Below are positions 25,413 through 33,103 of a DNA stretch of 64,000 nt, one piece after another. How positions within the stretch are numbered: position 1 is the first letter of the stretch; the number at the start of each line of letters is the position of its first letter. Below the pieces are notes generated by a model. The model worked only from the letters and a program-made list of their open reading frames with translations. It was not told the origin of the DNA and did not search any database. Position numbers and translations under genes: made by a program. The DNA is from a virus: the IMG/VR virus record IMGVR_UViG_3300022693_000799, positions 124,001 to 188,000 of that record; one strand, given 5' to 3'.

Positions 25413-25715
25413 ATGCAAAGTGACCATATAAGAACGTTAAGTACCTTTGCCCACACGCTCGATTATGAGTGTGAAATAGAGACCTGTAAAGGTAAAGTCT
25501 CACTTACCAGTATAAGTGAAGCATCACGGGAAAAACTGTATGGTAGCCATGCCTGGCCATGTCACTGCAAGGAATGCGGCGCGCTCTACATCTCTAATGT
25601 ACCATTACCTTTAGAGATAACCGGTCAAGGAGGAGCTCGACGCTCCTCTTATAGCCTTGAGATCGCTAGGAGAAAGATGCTTGTAATCAAGCTCAATAAC
25701 AACAGGTTAGGTTAG
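25413..25715 (+). CDS. small zinc-ribbon-like protein
   Basis: This gene encodes 100 aa. Cysteines occur as CEIETC near residue 16 and CHCKEC near residue 50, which could form a four-Cys zinc ribbon. The C-terminal third is basic (GGARRSSYSLEIARRKM). Small zinc-binding proteins in phage DNA-metabolism operons often bind nucleic acid or host polymerase, but I cannot assign a role. It is 2 nt upstream of the RuvC-like gene. Confidence 0.6.
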   Translation: MQSDHIRTLSTFAHTLDYECEIETCKGKVSLTSISEASREKLYGSHAWPCHCKECGALYISNVPLPLEITGQGGARRSSYSLEIARRKMLVIKLNNNRLG

Positions 25716-25717
25716 CT

Positions 25718-26293
25718 ATGTTCGGTGTAAACACTTTTCGCATCATTGGCTTTGATCCTAGCGTTGACAACATGGGTGTAGGTATTTTAGAGGTAGACAT
25801 TAGAACCTATAAAGTTATCTGCGCCCAGTCTTTTACGCTAAAGGGTAAAGACCATGTTAAGCGATACGCTCATATTGCCAAAATACATGGTGATAGAGTA
25901 GCTAAACTACACGGTCACTATAATGCAATTTTGAATATCTTTGATCAGTGGGACCCCCATGCTGTTGCAATCGAGACGCCATTCTTAGGACGTTTCCCTG
26001 CAGCTTATGGTGCATTAAAAGAATGCGTGTGTATTGTCAATCAAGCTCTACTTACACATGACTTCTCATTGAAGCTTAATGAGATTGACCCTAAGAGCGT
26101 TAAGAACGCACTTGGTGTGTCAGGTTCTAGTAAAGATAAAGATGACATGCAAAAGGCACTTATTGCAAAAGATGATATTAGCTGGGAAAGAGATGTAAAC
26201 CCTGAGGAACTAGACGAGCACAGTGTTGATGCGGTAGCTGTGGCTTACTGGTTTTATGAATTCCAATTTGGTCCTTATATAAAGAGGTCGTGA
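25718..26293 (+). CDS. RuvC-like Holliday junction resolvase
   Basis: This gene encodes 191 aa with an RNase H fold of RuvC type. IIGFDPSVDNMGVGIL holds the first acidic residue D13, AIETPFLGRF gives E86, and LDEHSVDAVAVAYW supplies D166/D171. These acids bind two metal ions for cleavage of four-way junctions. The length is right for RuvC (about 170-190 aa). It likely resolves branched phage DNA before packaging, working beside the SbcC-like ATPase and UvsX/RecA-like protein encoded at 53-64 kb. It is coupled to the next gene by a TGATG overlap. Confidence 0.85.
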   Translation: MFGVNTFRIIGFDPSVDNMGVGILEVDIRTYKVICAQSFTLKGKDHVKRYAHIAKIHGDRVAKLHGHYNAILNIFDQWDPHAVAIETPFLGRFPAAYGALKECVCIVNQALLTHDFSLKLNEIDPKSVKNALGVSGSSKDKDDMQKALIAKDDISWERDVNPEELDEHSVDAVAVAYWFYEFQFGPYIKRS

Positions 26294-26691
26294 TGGCAAC
26301 TTTCTTTTTAGTTACACCCACAAACGTCGGACATGAAACGCTCGGAGATATAGAAAAGATCATTCAAGCTAAAGTCGATCCAATGGCGCAGTTAACACAC
26401 GTAACTAGGAAGACGGGCGCTATGGGCACGACCCCAATCCTCATGTCTCGAACAAATCCTGACGGTATACCCCTTGAGGATATTATTGATCAGTTAATTG
26501 CGGAGATGAATGAAAAGCAAGAATATATCGAAAAAGATAAAAGCCTAGCTGCTCAATCTCTTAAATTAAACAGTCGGCAGATTATTGATTTGCTGATACG
26601 TATTAAACGTATTAATAACGAGTCACGTAATCTACTAGAGGCTATTAGTCCTGATCAAGGTCCAGTGGGTAAACCGCGCGTAGGTAATTAA
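26293..26691 (+). CDS. hypothetical protein
   Basis: This gene encodes 132 aa from the ATG at 26293, which overlaps the RuvC-like stop (TGATG). An in-frame GTG at 26290 is less likely. The N-terminal half looks alpha/beta (ATFFLVTPTNVGHETLGDIE), the C-terminal half is helical and charged, and it ends in a Gly/Pro/Arg tail. I recognise no family. It is the last gene before a terminator. Confidence 0.6.
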   Translation: MATFFLVTPTNVGHETLGDIEKIIQAKVDPMAQLTHVTRKTGAMGTTPILMSRTNPDGIPLEDIIDQLIAEMNEKQEYIEKDKSLAAQSLKLNSRQIIDLLIRIKRINNESRNLLEAISPDQGPVGKPRVGN

Positions 26692-26694
26692 ACT

Positions 26695-26725
26695 AGCCAG
26701 GGTACTGTCCCTGGCTTTATGCCGT
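26695..26725 (+). terminator. hairpin plus TTATGCCGT box
   Basis: A perfect 8-bp stem AGCCAGGG / CCCTGGCT (26695-26702, 26709-26716) is followed directly by TTATGCCGT at 26717-26725. It lies 4 nt after a stop codon. Confidence 0.85.
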
Positions 26726-26769
26726 GTTAACTCTGACGCGGGTAATGAAACCTATAGAGGAGATTCATC

Positions 26770-27135
26770 ATGCAGTGTTATACATATCAAATTGGCAAGG
26801 CTGAAGATAACCCAGAGCACGAGCATATACTGCTTATAAATAGCTCTGTTAAAAGCGGCCACCGCTGGCTGGCCCCGACATGGGCATTATTAATGGCTTA
26901 CAAACAAGGTGAGATTACAGAAGAACAATACACTGAGAAGTTTAAAACACTGATGCGTCTGAGGTATCGACGTTATCGTAATTTATTTGAAGCGATGAGC
27001 AAACAAGAACAAGTAGCGTTCGGTTGTTATTGTAAAGACGGTGACTTCTGCCATCGACATCTACTCATTGAGATGTTTGAAAGGATCTGTAACAACTACG
27101 GCATTCCCTTTAAATATATTGGAGAATTAAAATGA
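26770..27135 (+). CDS. DUF488-like protein
   Basis: This gene encodes 121 aa, with AGAGGAG before the ATG. The C-terminal half has CYCKDGDFCHRHLLIEMF, which resembles the C-x(n)-CHR motif near the end of DUF488 (YeaO-like) proteins. A basic helix (LMRLRYRRYRNLFEAM) precedes it. DUF488 proteins are uncharacterised, with nucleic-acid or nucleotide roles proposed. It overlaps the next gene by 4 nt (ATGA) and begins the nucleotide-metabolism operon that runs to 30644. Confidence 0.6.
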   Translation: MQCYTYQIGKAEDNPEHEHILLINSSVKSGHRWLAPTWALLMAYKQGEITEEQYTEKFKTLMRLRYRRYRNLFEAMSKQEQVAFGCYCKDGDFCHRHLLIEMFERICNNYGIPFKYIGELK

Positions 27136-27464
27136 GTAACTATAATCCAGTTAACGTTGAAGACCTACACGACGATACATTCAACACCGTTGTTAGAGCA
27201 GCTGATGATGTTCTAGTTAAATTACGTCACGCACAACTTAAACATGGTCTAACTAGGGGATGGCGCTACCCGCCACCAAATGCTGCAATAGGTGAGGGGC
27301 GGTTCTTTAACACTCCTGAAGAATGCGTGGTGGCTTTAAAATCCCATCTAGCGAAGGGTGAGATTACCGACTGCATTGCCTACCTGATGTTTTTGAAAGA
27401 CTTAGAGGGGGGTGATTTCTCTGAAAGTCTTGTTAAGCAGTTTAAATTAGATAATAAGGAATAG
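27132..27464 (+). CDS. small conserved phage protein, possibly MazG-like
   Basis: This gene encodes 110 aa and overlaps the preceding gene by 4 nt. The pattern KHGLTRGWRYP, then ALKSHLAKGEITDCIAYLMFLKDLEGG, recalls small phage proteins with an H-x-x-K-G-(D/E)-x-x-D helix that I associate loosely with MazG-type nucleotide pyrophosphohydrolases. The metal-binding E-x-x-E motif is not clear, so a catalytic role is uncertain. It sits with nucleotide enzymes. Confidence 0.6.
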   Translation: MSNYNPVNVEDLHDDTFNTVVRAADDVLVKLRHAQLKHGLTRGWRYPPPNAAIGEGRFFNTPEECVVALKSHLAKGEITDCIAYLMFLKDLEGGDFSESLVKQFKLDNKE

Positions 27465-27468
27465 CGAC

Positions 27469-28107
27469 TTGAAAATATCCAACGATGTAAAAGCAATTAC
27501 CAGAAACCCCATCGCTGGTGTTTTAGATATTGAGACAGGATCTCTTCGTAATAAAACACACATATTCACCATAGGTCTAGTTATTGGTAATCTTGTTACC
27601 GGTGAGATTTTGGCAGAGTCGTATTATCGAATAAACGGGGTTGGTCAAGAGGACCGTATAATGGATCATGATACGTTTGAGGTATTCTGGAAAGACAGCT
27701 CCCTGGTTTCTCTAGAGGCTCAAAGAGAAATATTCGATGAAACTCTACCACGCATGTCCTTGGCTGAAGCCCTATTAAAAATAAATGATGACATCAATGA
27801 TTTTAAAAAGAAACATGATGTTAAACAAATCAACATAACGGGTAACGGTAGTGAGTTTGACAACGCTATTATTGTGGAAGCTTATCGAGATTTGGACATT
27901 GAACTACCATGGAAGTATGGCGATAACCAATCACTACGCACAATAGTCTGGCTGGGGCGGTTATTGCTAGGAATCGATCCTAAATATGCTATCGAGTTTG
28001 AAGGGATATTGCATCACGCGCTGTATGATTGTCGGCATGAATTTAAAACAGCTTCAACTATTGTTAGAGAGTTACTAGCCGCTATTAAGGAGAAAGGCGA
28101 TGTATGA
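27469..28107 (+). CDS. 3'-5' exonuclease, DEDDh type
   Basis: This gene encodes 212 aa. It starts at TTG, with AAGGA 8 nt upstream and no better start nearby. The DEDDh exonuclease motifs are present: LDIETG gives D20/E22, GNGSEFDN supplies the second acid, and HHALYDCRHE gives His and Asp of motif III near residues 181-190. The layout resembles T4 DexA and Rv2179c-like exonucleases, which degrade single-stranded DNA or RNA from the 3' end. It overlaps the DHFR gene by 8 nt. Confidence 0.8.
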   Translation: MKISNDVKAITRNPIAGVLDIETGSLRNKTHIFTIGLVIGNLVTGEILAESYYRINGVGQEDRIMDHDTFEVFWKDSSLVSLEAQREIFDETLPRMSLAEALLKINDDINDFKKKHDVKQINITGNGSEFDNAIIVEAYRDLDIELPWKYGDNQSLRTIVWLGRLLLGIDPKYAIEFEGILHHALYDCRHEFKTASTIVRELLAAIKEKGDV

Positions 28108-28684
28108 TAACGCTATCGGTATATTGGCTTGTGATGCCAAGTGGGGGATAGGACGTGATAACAGTATCCCGTGGTATTGTCCGGAAGACTTTAAACATTT
28201 CAAAGAAACGACGTATAAGCAAATTGTCATTATGGGTCGTAAGACCTTTGAAAGTATAGGGAAGCCATTGCCGGGACGTGTTACTATTGTTCTCACTAGA
28301 AACATGCAACTGACTGCACAAGGTGTTATTGTTACCTCAAGTCCTGAAAATGCAATATGGACAGCTAGAGCCCTAGCAGACTCTATCGATACAGGCGGAG
28401 AGCGTACTAAGATATTCATCTGCGGTGGGTCTGAGATATATAAGGCCATGCACCGTTGGGTTGATCGTTACATTGTCACGCGCATATCCCATGCTAAAGT
28501 ATCGCATTTTGATTGTGATGCGTTCTTTGACACCTCTCTTCTTGATAATTACCGTATTGAGAAAATCAGCGAATTAGAGAAATCTAAGAACCCAGGTATT
28601 GGGTTTCAGATTCTTCATTTTGTTGATACCGAAAATCCTGATACGGACACGCGCATTACATTGGAGCGTCACTATGCCCGCTAA
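28100..28684 (+). CDS. folA: dihydrofolate reductase
   Basis: This gene encodes 194 aa. It reduces dihydrofolate to tetrahydrofolate with NADPH, restoring the cofactor used by thymidylate synthase. AIGILACDAKWGIGRDNSIPW at the N-terminus, PEDFKHFK with the substrate-binding Asp, IMGRKTFESIGKPLPGR (NADPH-binding) and IFICGGSEIYKAM (Gly-Gly) appear in the usual order. The length is slightly above E. coli FolA, with an insert between the NADPH strands. It overlaps both neighbours, so translation is coupled. Confidence 0.93.
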   Translation: MYDNAIGILACDAKWGIGRDNSIPWYCPEDFKHFKETTYKQIVIMGRKTFESIGKPLPGRVTIVLTRNMQLTAQGVIVTSSPENAIWTARALADSIDTGGERTKIFICGGSEIYKAMHRWVDRYIVTRISHAKVSHFDCDAFFDTSLLDNYRIEKISELEKSKNPGIGFQILHFVDTENPDTDTRITLERHYAR

Positions 28685-28952
28685 ACAAGTGATCCTAACC
28701 CCTATACAGATCGCCTACGATTGTGACGTTTGTGGTAATCCGGTAAAGTCTCTTAGAGATACTACTAATGTTTCAGAATGGTGGGGTGGTGTTGAAAGTA
28801 AAAAAGTACCGCATCAGTGTAGTGTATGTGGAAAGACCTACACCTTCAATGTTGATATAACTCAAGTAATATGGTCTTCTGACCCTAACGGATATACCAT
28901 CGAGCAGATTAACGAATACATCTTACCCAGCAAGGATAAAGATAATGAATAG
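28674..28952 (+). CDS. small zinc-ribbon protein
   Basis: This gene encodes 92 aa from the ATG at 28674. The frame also opens upstream at 28599 inside the DHFR gene, but GGAG at 28662 favours 28674. Two knuckles, CDVCGN near residue 17 and CSVCGK near residue 49, make a likely four-Cys zinc ribbon with a beta segment between them (WWGGVESKKVPHQ). The function is unknown. It overlaps DHFR by 11 nt and the dUTPase gene by 8 nt. Confidence 0.7.
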   Translation: MPAKQVILTPIQIAYDCDVCGNPVKSLRDTTNVSEWWGGVESKKVPHQCSVCGKTYTFNVDITQVIWSSDPNGYTIEQINEYILPSKDKDNE

Positions 28953-29667
28953 AGAACAATTAATAAATGCATTAACTGACATGCTTCAAAAGCAACATGA
29001 AGTTAATGTGGTGATGAATAAGACGGAAGACTGGACGGCACTTGAACGTTCTTGGTATCGCGCAATGTGGACTGAGGCGTCTGAGATTGTTACTGAATGG
29101 GTCGATTGGGAATGGTGGAAGAAAGGCGCGGTAAGTATTAGACAAGCGCAACTTGAAGTCATTGACATCTGGCATTTCTACCTATCGCATCTTCTACAGC
29201 GTCGTGATGAAGAAGAATCATTTCAAGACGTTGCTATCGTTCTAACAGATAGTATTTTAAATGAAGGACCGTTTGGAGAACCGCTAACTTTCCCAGAAGG
29301 TGTTGAAGAGCTCTGCGTTGATGTTGAGCGTTTTATTAACGATACGATTGAATTTCGTGAACCTGATATCACTTATTTCATGCGTATTATGGAAGATCTA
29401 GGACTGAGTTTTGAAGCGTTGTATACTTGGTATATTGGTAAAAATCAACTTAATCATTTTAGGCAGAAAAACGGCGATAAAGAAGGTACTTATAGCCGCA
29501 ACTGGCGCGTTTCTAGCACTGGTGAATCTACTGCTGATAATGCCATCTTAGAGGCTATTGTTTTAACCGCGATCGAGTTAAACACCCCTAGTGATGTAGT
29601 AGCAGACTATATCCGTACTGCCCTGGAAGCAGCATGGGAAGATCACATTACTTATTCAAAGGTGTAA
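28945..29667 (+). CDS. dimeric all-alpha dUTPase
   Basis: This gene encodes 240 aa of the MazG-related all-alpha dUTPase type found in many phages. The protein is helical. WTEASEIVTEWVDWEWWKK (residues ~34-52) carries the first metal-binding acids, and ARQAQLEV-type sequence leading to LEVIDIWHFYLSHLLQ supplies the E-x-x-D that completes the metal site. It hydrolyses dUTP to dUMP, which keeps uracil out of DNA and feeds thymidylate synthase. dTMP kinase follows after 1 nt. Confidence 0.8.
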   Translation: MNREQLINALTDMLQKQHEVNVVMNKTEDWTALERSWYRAMWTEASEIVTEWVDWEWWKKGAVSIRQAQLEVIDIWHFYLSHLLQRRDEEESFQDVAIVLTDSILNEGPFGEPLTFPEGVEELCVDVERFINDTIEFREPDITYFMRIMEDLGLSFEALYTWYIGKNQLNHFRQKNGDKEGTYSRNWRVSSTGESTADNAILEAIVLTAIELNTPSDVVADYIRTALEAAWEDHITYSKV

Positions 29668-29668
29668 T

Positions 29669-30313
29669 ATGTCAGGTAAACTTATTGTTGTAGAAGGAAT
29701 AGAAGGTGCGGGTAAGACAACGGTAGTGGAAAGACTGGTGAGTTGGCTTCGTGAAGTACATGGTGTAGAAGTTAATGACTATCGTGAACCTGGCGATACT
29801 GTCATCGGTGAAGCTGTTCGTACGCTGATTAAACACCCGGATAGTAATATCTCAGTACAGACTCAATCTGAGTTACTGTGGCTATCACGCCGTTGTCTAT
29901 TAGAAGAGATAATTAAACCATTACTGGCTAAGGGTACGTGGGTTGTTTTAGACCGTTACTGGTTATCTACTATTGTATACCAGCACGACTATTATAACAC
30001 ACGTCCGCTCAATGAGTTGATTGCTGAAATACTTGATGAGTATGCTATTCCTGATTTTCTTATCTATTTAAATGTAGATCCTCATGTGGCGAAGAATCGC
30101 TGCATGCATGGTGAAGGCAGGGGCCAAGTAGCCGATAAAAATGACGACCAGCCTATTGAGGTATTTAAACAATGGGCGGGACGTTACAACGCTACTGTGG
30201 CAACGTATAATAGCTTAAAACCAGTGAGCGCCTATACGCTAACCATCGATGCGAATCAGTCACCTAAAGATGTTTGCGATGATGTTATCTTTAGTGTAAA
30301 CGAATTGATCTAG
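29669..30313 (+). CDS. tmk: thymidylate kinase
   Basis: This gene encodes 214 aa. It phosphorylates dTMP to dTDP with ATP. The P-loop GIEGAGKT lies at residues 10-17, then REPGDTVIGEAVR (DRX-type dTMP site), LLWLSRRCLLEEIIKPLL, and VVLDRYWLSTIVYQ. A lid-like arginine region (HGEGRGQVADKND) follows. Length and motif order match bacterial Tmk. It completes the set of enzymes from dCTP to dTDP encoded in this window. Confidence 0.93.
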   Translation: MSGKLIVVEGIEGAGKTTVVERLVSWLREVHGVEVNDYREPGDTVIGEAVRTLIKHPDSNISVQTQSELLWLSRRCLLEEIIKPLLAKGTWVVLDRYWLSTIVYQHDYYNTRPLNELIAEILDEYAIPDFLIYLNVDPHVAKNRCMHGEGRGQVADKNDDQPIEVFKQWAGRYNATVATYNSLKPVSAYTLTIDANQSPKDVCDDVIFSVNELI

Positions 30314-30314
30314 C

Positions 30315-30644
30315 GTGGCTATCTTTCAATGTACCCGGTGTGGTGTGGCGGAAAACTCCGCACTGGGTATTTACAATCGCCGCCATAGAAACTCACGGTT
30401 CTTTAGCAACGTTGAAGACGGCGAGGCGTTGTGCTGTATGTGTGCACCTTCAATGTATAAAAACGGCAACCCTACTAAGTATACGGGTCAGTGGCATGGT
30501 TGTTTTGAGCGTCATTATCTACCTAAAGGCTCTTGCTTTACTAATAGGAATGGTAACTTAGAACACACTGAGACAGGACTTATAGGGACGGCGCTTTATA
30601 AAGCGCTAGGTAAGTCGACTCCTTACTCGTCTGAAACCGACTAA
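30315..30644 (+). CDS. small zinc-ribbon protein common in phages
   Basis: This gene encodes 109 aa with a GTG start 1 nt after the dTMP kinase stop. FQCTRCGVAENSALGIYNRR at the N-terminus and CCMCAP near residue 38 form a probable zinc ribbon, followed by GQWHGCFERHYLPKG. This Cys-pair arrangement with the later WHG-x-F-x-R element is one I recall in many phage and prophage proteins of unknown function. It is the last gene of the nucleotide-metabolism operon. Confidence 0.7.
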   Translation: MAIFQCTRCGVAENSALGIYNRRHRNSRFFSNVEDGEALCCMCAPSMYKNGNPTKYTGQWHGCFERHYLPKGSCFTNRNGNLEHTETGLIGTALYKALGKSTPYSSETD

Positions 30645-30649
30645 GTTAT

Positions 30650-30662
30650 ACCTCTACATTAC
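30650..30662 (+). promoter_or_regulatory. putative phiKZ-type promoter
   Basis: ACCTCTACATTAC, with TACATTAC at 30655-30662, lies just after the end of the zinc-ribbon gene and ends 57 nt before the next ATG. No terminator box precedes it. Confidence 0.45.
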
Positions 30663-30719
30663 TACTATGCAGTACAGACTGTACAACAAGCCCTTTAATA
30701 GTATATAAATGGAATCGGT

Positions 30720-31055
30720 ATGGAAATAACATTTAAAATATCAGCAATCAGCAAAGGTCAGGTAGTCGTTGCTAACGAGCACCGCTTATGTGTTAACGAT
30801 ATTCATGAGAATAAAGATTGGATTTCTAAAATTGCCAATCTGACAATTCTGGTAATGCAGAAGAATATTGAATCTTCACTACCTGAAGCCCAGATCCGAA
30901 AAGATCTTAACGACTTACGGGATTCGATTAAAGATAACATCGAAGAGCAGCGTTATTTCTGCGAAGAAAACAACACCATGTTGAATCATATCAAACAACA
31001 GTATACTGCTGGGTTCACCAGCGCTGTAGTTGAGCTATGGTTTAAAGAAAACTGA
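30720..31055 (+). CDS. hypothetical protein
   Basis: This gene encodes 111 aa following a promoter-like element. It is mostly helical and charged, with a basic and acidic mix (RKDLNDLRDSIKDNIEEQRY), and has no motif I know. Terminator-like structure follows 11 nt after its stop, so it may be a single-gene transcript. Confidence 0.6.
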   Translation: MEITFKISAISKGQVVVANEHRLCVNDIHENKDWISKIANLTILVMQKNIESSLPEAQIRKDLNDLRDSIKDNIEEQRYFCEENNTMLNHIKQQYTAGFTSAVVELWFKEN

Positions 31056-31066
31056 TTAAATAATAG

Positions 31067-31118
31067 ACTGTTTATAGGAGGGGTCAGAAGACTCTTCTTA
31101 TGAACAGTGTTATGCTGT
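31067..31118 (+). terminator. long hairpin plus box before lysis genes
   Basis: Two 19-nt arms, 31067-31085 and 31090-31108, pair along their whole length with four G-U pairs around an AGAA loop. TTATGCTGT, one base off the common box, follows at 31110-31118, then a T run at 31124-31130. It is the longest hairpin I found in the window. Confidence 0.7.
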
Positions 31119-31154
31119 ATTTATTTTTTTAACACATTAGGTGAGGATAGAGGG

Positions 31155-31535
31155 ATGTCTAATATAGATATTGATAAGTTTAATGCGGTGCAGGATAGCT
31201 TGTCTAAAGAAGATGCTAAGGGTGGTAAAACCCGTCCACGCATTACATGGTTGATGGCTATATTGTTTACTGCCTTCTACATCACCTATATGGTATCTAT
31301 GGTCATGGGTGTAGTAAAGGGGCAGATTGAATTACCTGGATGGGAAGCTATTACCGCGCTTTTAGGTTTACCGGCTTTTGTATTACGTAGTTACTTTAAC
31401 AACCGTACGCAAGATAAGAAGACCCGCGCTGCTGCTGGGCTGGGAATAAACCCTAATACACCCTCTACATTAGATAAGGTAATTGGAGCACTTGCCGCTA
31501 AATATCTAAAGGTAGATATTGATAAATCCACATAA
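31155..31535 (+). CDS. membrane protein, holin candidate
   Basis: This gene encodes 126 aa from the ATG at 31155. GAGGA lies 7 nt upstream, and the longer frame from 31107 runs out of the terminator. Two hydrophobic segments, ITWLMAILFTAFYITYMVSMVMGV (about residues 30-53) and WEAITALLGLPAFVLRSYF (about 62-80), are followed by a basic, soluble C-terminus. Size and position directly before the spanin pair suggest a holin, but other small membrane proteins (32341, 32613) are alternatives. Confidence 0.5.
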   Translation: MSNIDIDKFNAVQDSLSKEDAKGGKTRPRITWLMAILFTAFYITYMVSMVMGVVKGQIELPGWEAITALLGLPAFVLRSYFNNRTQDKKTRAAAGLGINPNTPSTLDKVIGALAAKYLKVDIDKST

Positions 31536-31546
31536 AGGAAAAGACT

Positions 31547-31981
31547 ATGTTACTTGGATATAAAATAGCCGGTTTTAGTATTGTTGCTCTTTTAGGTGTA
31601 ATTGGATTTATTAGCTACAAACATGTTGTTTTAGAAAGAGACTACGCGTTACAAAGTGCAACGATTGTAGAGTTAGAACAACATAACGCCACTTTAACCA
31701 GTGTCAATGAACGACAATTAGAAACAATAGACCAACTCACTACGCTTACCCAAAGACAGGCTGATTTGTTGGTAGAATATGGAGAACAAAACAATGATGC
31801 CTTCGCTCGCGCCAACCGTCTGGAAAACACTCTCAACACTCTCAGACAAACCGAAGCCGTTAAAGCTTTGGAAGAACCTTATGCGCGGGGTAACGCTGCT
31901 TCTATGCGTGTTGGTGAGCTCCTGCGCACTATCGCCGGAACCTCAGGTCGTGAAGGTGAAAACCATCCCGATACTCCCTAA
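31547..31981 (+). CDS. i-spanin (Rz-like)
   Basis: This gene encodes 144 aa. A single N-terminal membrane segment (KIAGFSIVALLGVIGFISY, residues ~6-24) is followed by a long coiled coil (LEQHNATLTSVNERQLETID and onward) and a Gly/Pro C-terminus. That is the topology of an inner-membrane spanin, whose periplasmic helix joins an outer-membrane lipoprotein to fuse the membranes at lysis. The o-spanin gene starts inside this one in another frame, the classic Rz/Rz1 arrangement. Confidence 0.75.
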   Translation: MLLGYKIAGFSIVALLGVIGFISYKHVVLERDYALQSATIVELEQHNATLTSVNERQLETIDQLTTLTQRQADLLVEYGEQNNDAFARANRLENTLNTLRQTEAVKALEEPYARGNAASMRVGELLRTIAGTSGREGENHPDTP

Positions 31982-32351
31982 GACTACCCTACCTGCAGCT
32001 GTACCTCGACCTGACATCACTATGCCTGAAGTCATTACATTAACTGCTCAAGATGCAATGTTCTACAAGTATGTCTGCGATGAGTTTAAAGATGCGGGTC
32101 AGGAGGATGCGTATACCGTAGAGGAAGTCTATGAGCGCTATCCCGGTATGACTAGAGAAAGTGCGTGTAACTGGGCTATCTATGGTTATACCGTTCAAGG
32201 ATGGTTCATGTTAGAAAGTCAACTGATACAATTAGGTTTGTACAGTGAGCAGTTGCGAAACAGAATCACTTATCTTGAAAATGTGATTAAAGAACTAGAA
32301 CGTTCTGCTGATATGCAACAAAAAGCGGTAATGGAGTTAAATGATGAGTAA
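31881..32351 (+). CDS. o-spanin (Rz1-like lipoprotein), nested start
   Basis: This gene encodes 156 aa from the ATG at 31881, which has GGAAG upstream. The frame opens further up, at 31779, but only 31881 gives a proper signal peptide. The signal peptide ends in LVSSC with lipid-attachment Cys15. A Pro-rich stretch (PILPKTTLPAAVPRPDI) follows, then an unusually long helical C-terminus with a coiled coil (RITYLENVIKELERSADM). The first 101 nt lie inside the i-spanin gene in a different frame. Most Rz1 proteins are shorter, so the C-terminal ~100 residues may add a function. Confidence 0.7.
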   Translation: MRGVTLLLCVLVSSCALSPEPQVVKVKTIPILPKTTLPAAVPRPDITMPEVITLTAQDAMFYKYVCDEFKDAGQEDAYTVEEVYERYPGMTRESACNWAIYGYTVQGWFMLESQLIQLGLYSEQLRNRITYLENVIKELERSADMQQKAVMELNDE

Positions 32352-32616
32352 CGAGATTCAACCTGAGAGGAGGCGCTTAGATAACAGGATACACGAGATA
32401 GCCTATTTGCTAATGAAACTACGCATAGCGCAAGTTGCGTGTCTAGTGTTCATCTGTTACCTTACTTTTGATTTCCATACATTTTATATGGCTAACTTCG
32501 ATAACTTTGAACAATGGCAGATGGTGTCAGTGGTAGCTTATATGGGTGGTTTCTTAGGTGCCCTTAAGCTGATGTTTGAAAATATTAAATTAAAGGTCTC
32601 CAAGGATGATATATGA
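32341..32616 (+). CDS. small membrane protein
   Basis: This gene encodes 91 aa. Its ATG overlaps the end of the o-spanin gene. Two hydrophobic segments, IAQVACLVFICYLTFDFHTFY and MVSVVAYMGGFLGALKLMF, are preceded by a charged N-terminus (PERRRLDNRIHE). Its size and two membrane segments make it a second holin or antiholin candidate. It overlaps the next gene by 4 nt. Confidence 0.55.
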   Translation: MMSNEIQPERRRLDNRIHEIAYLLMKLRIAQVACLVFICYLTFDFHTFYMANFDNFEQWQMVSVVAYMGGFLGALKLMFENIKLKVSKDDI

Positions 32617-33002
32617 CTTTTCAACACCTTACCTTTATTAGCATTGGTTTAATTGTTATCTTAAACGCGTATACAGTGTTAGATGGCGAGTATCTATTTA
32701 GAGTCAGTCGCTGCAAGCGCTGTCGTTCTTTAGATGCTAGGATCATTACGTGGTATGATCGTTTAGCTATGCTATTAAAGGATTCCAGCACGGCAATAGG
32801 TGTCGGGTTATTTTATTTAGCTAGTGGTGTCTTTACGATATGGATGTATGGCTACATCCTAATACTACTTGCTATCAGTGTCGTTAGGGCTTGTGATAGT
32901 GAACTTGCTGCTGAGATAAGTATGCATGTCGTATTCAGGCTCTTGGTTAGTCCTTACGCGGCCGTATGGCTTCTACCTTTGCTAGTGTATTTAGATCATT
33001 AA
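32613..33002 (+). CDS. multi-pass membrane protein
   Basis: This gene encodes 129 aa with three or four hydrophobic segments: residues ~5-20, an amphipathic region near 60-95 (IGVGLFYLASGVFTIWMYGY) and the C-terminus (YAAVWLLPLLVYL). A CKRC pair lies near residue 34. I recognise no family. It is coupled to the preceding membrane gene and followed by a terminator, closing the lysis/membrane unit. Confidence 0.55.
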   Translation: MTFQHLTFISIGLIVILNAYTVLDGEYLFRVSRCKRCRSLDARIITWYDRLAMLLKDSSTAIGVGLFYLASGVFTIWMYGYILILLAISVVRACDSELAAEISMHVVFRLLVSPYAAVWLLPLLVYLDH

Positions 33003-33010
33003 ACTATAAA

Positions 33011-33041
33011 GAGGATGCGTAATAGCATCCTCTTATGCCGT
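33011..33041 (+). terminator. hairpin plus TTATGCCGT box
   Basis: A perfect 8-bp stem GAGGATGC / GCATCCTC (33011-33018, 33025-33032) with a GTAATA loop is followed directly by TTATGCCGT at 33033-33041. Confidence 0.85.
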
Positions 33042-33057
33042 CGCAGCTACTTTTAGA

Positions 33058-33067
33058 CCTACATCAT
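33058..33067 (+). promoter_or_regulatory. weak phiKZ-type promoter candidate
   Basis: CCTACATCAT lies 16 nt after the box. It resembles the ACCTACATTAC elements but deviates at two positions and ends 36 nt before the next ATG, so support is weaker. Confidence 0.3.
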
Positions 33068-33103
33068 TTAAAAGAGATTAACCTATTACTAAAGGAAACT
33101 ATC

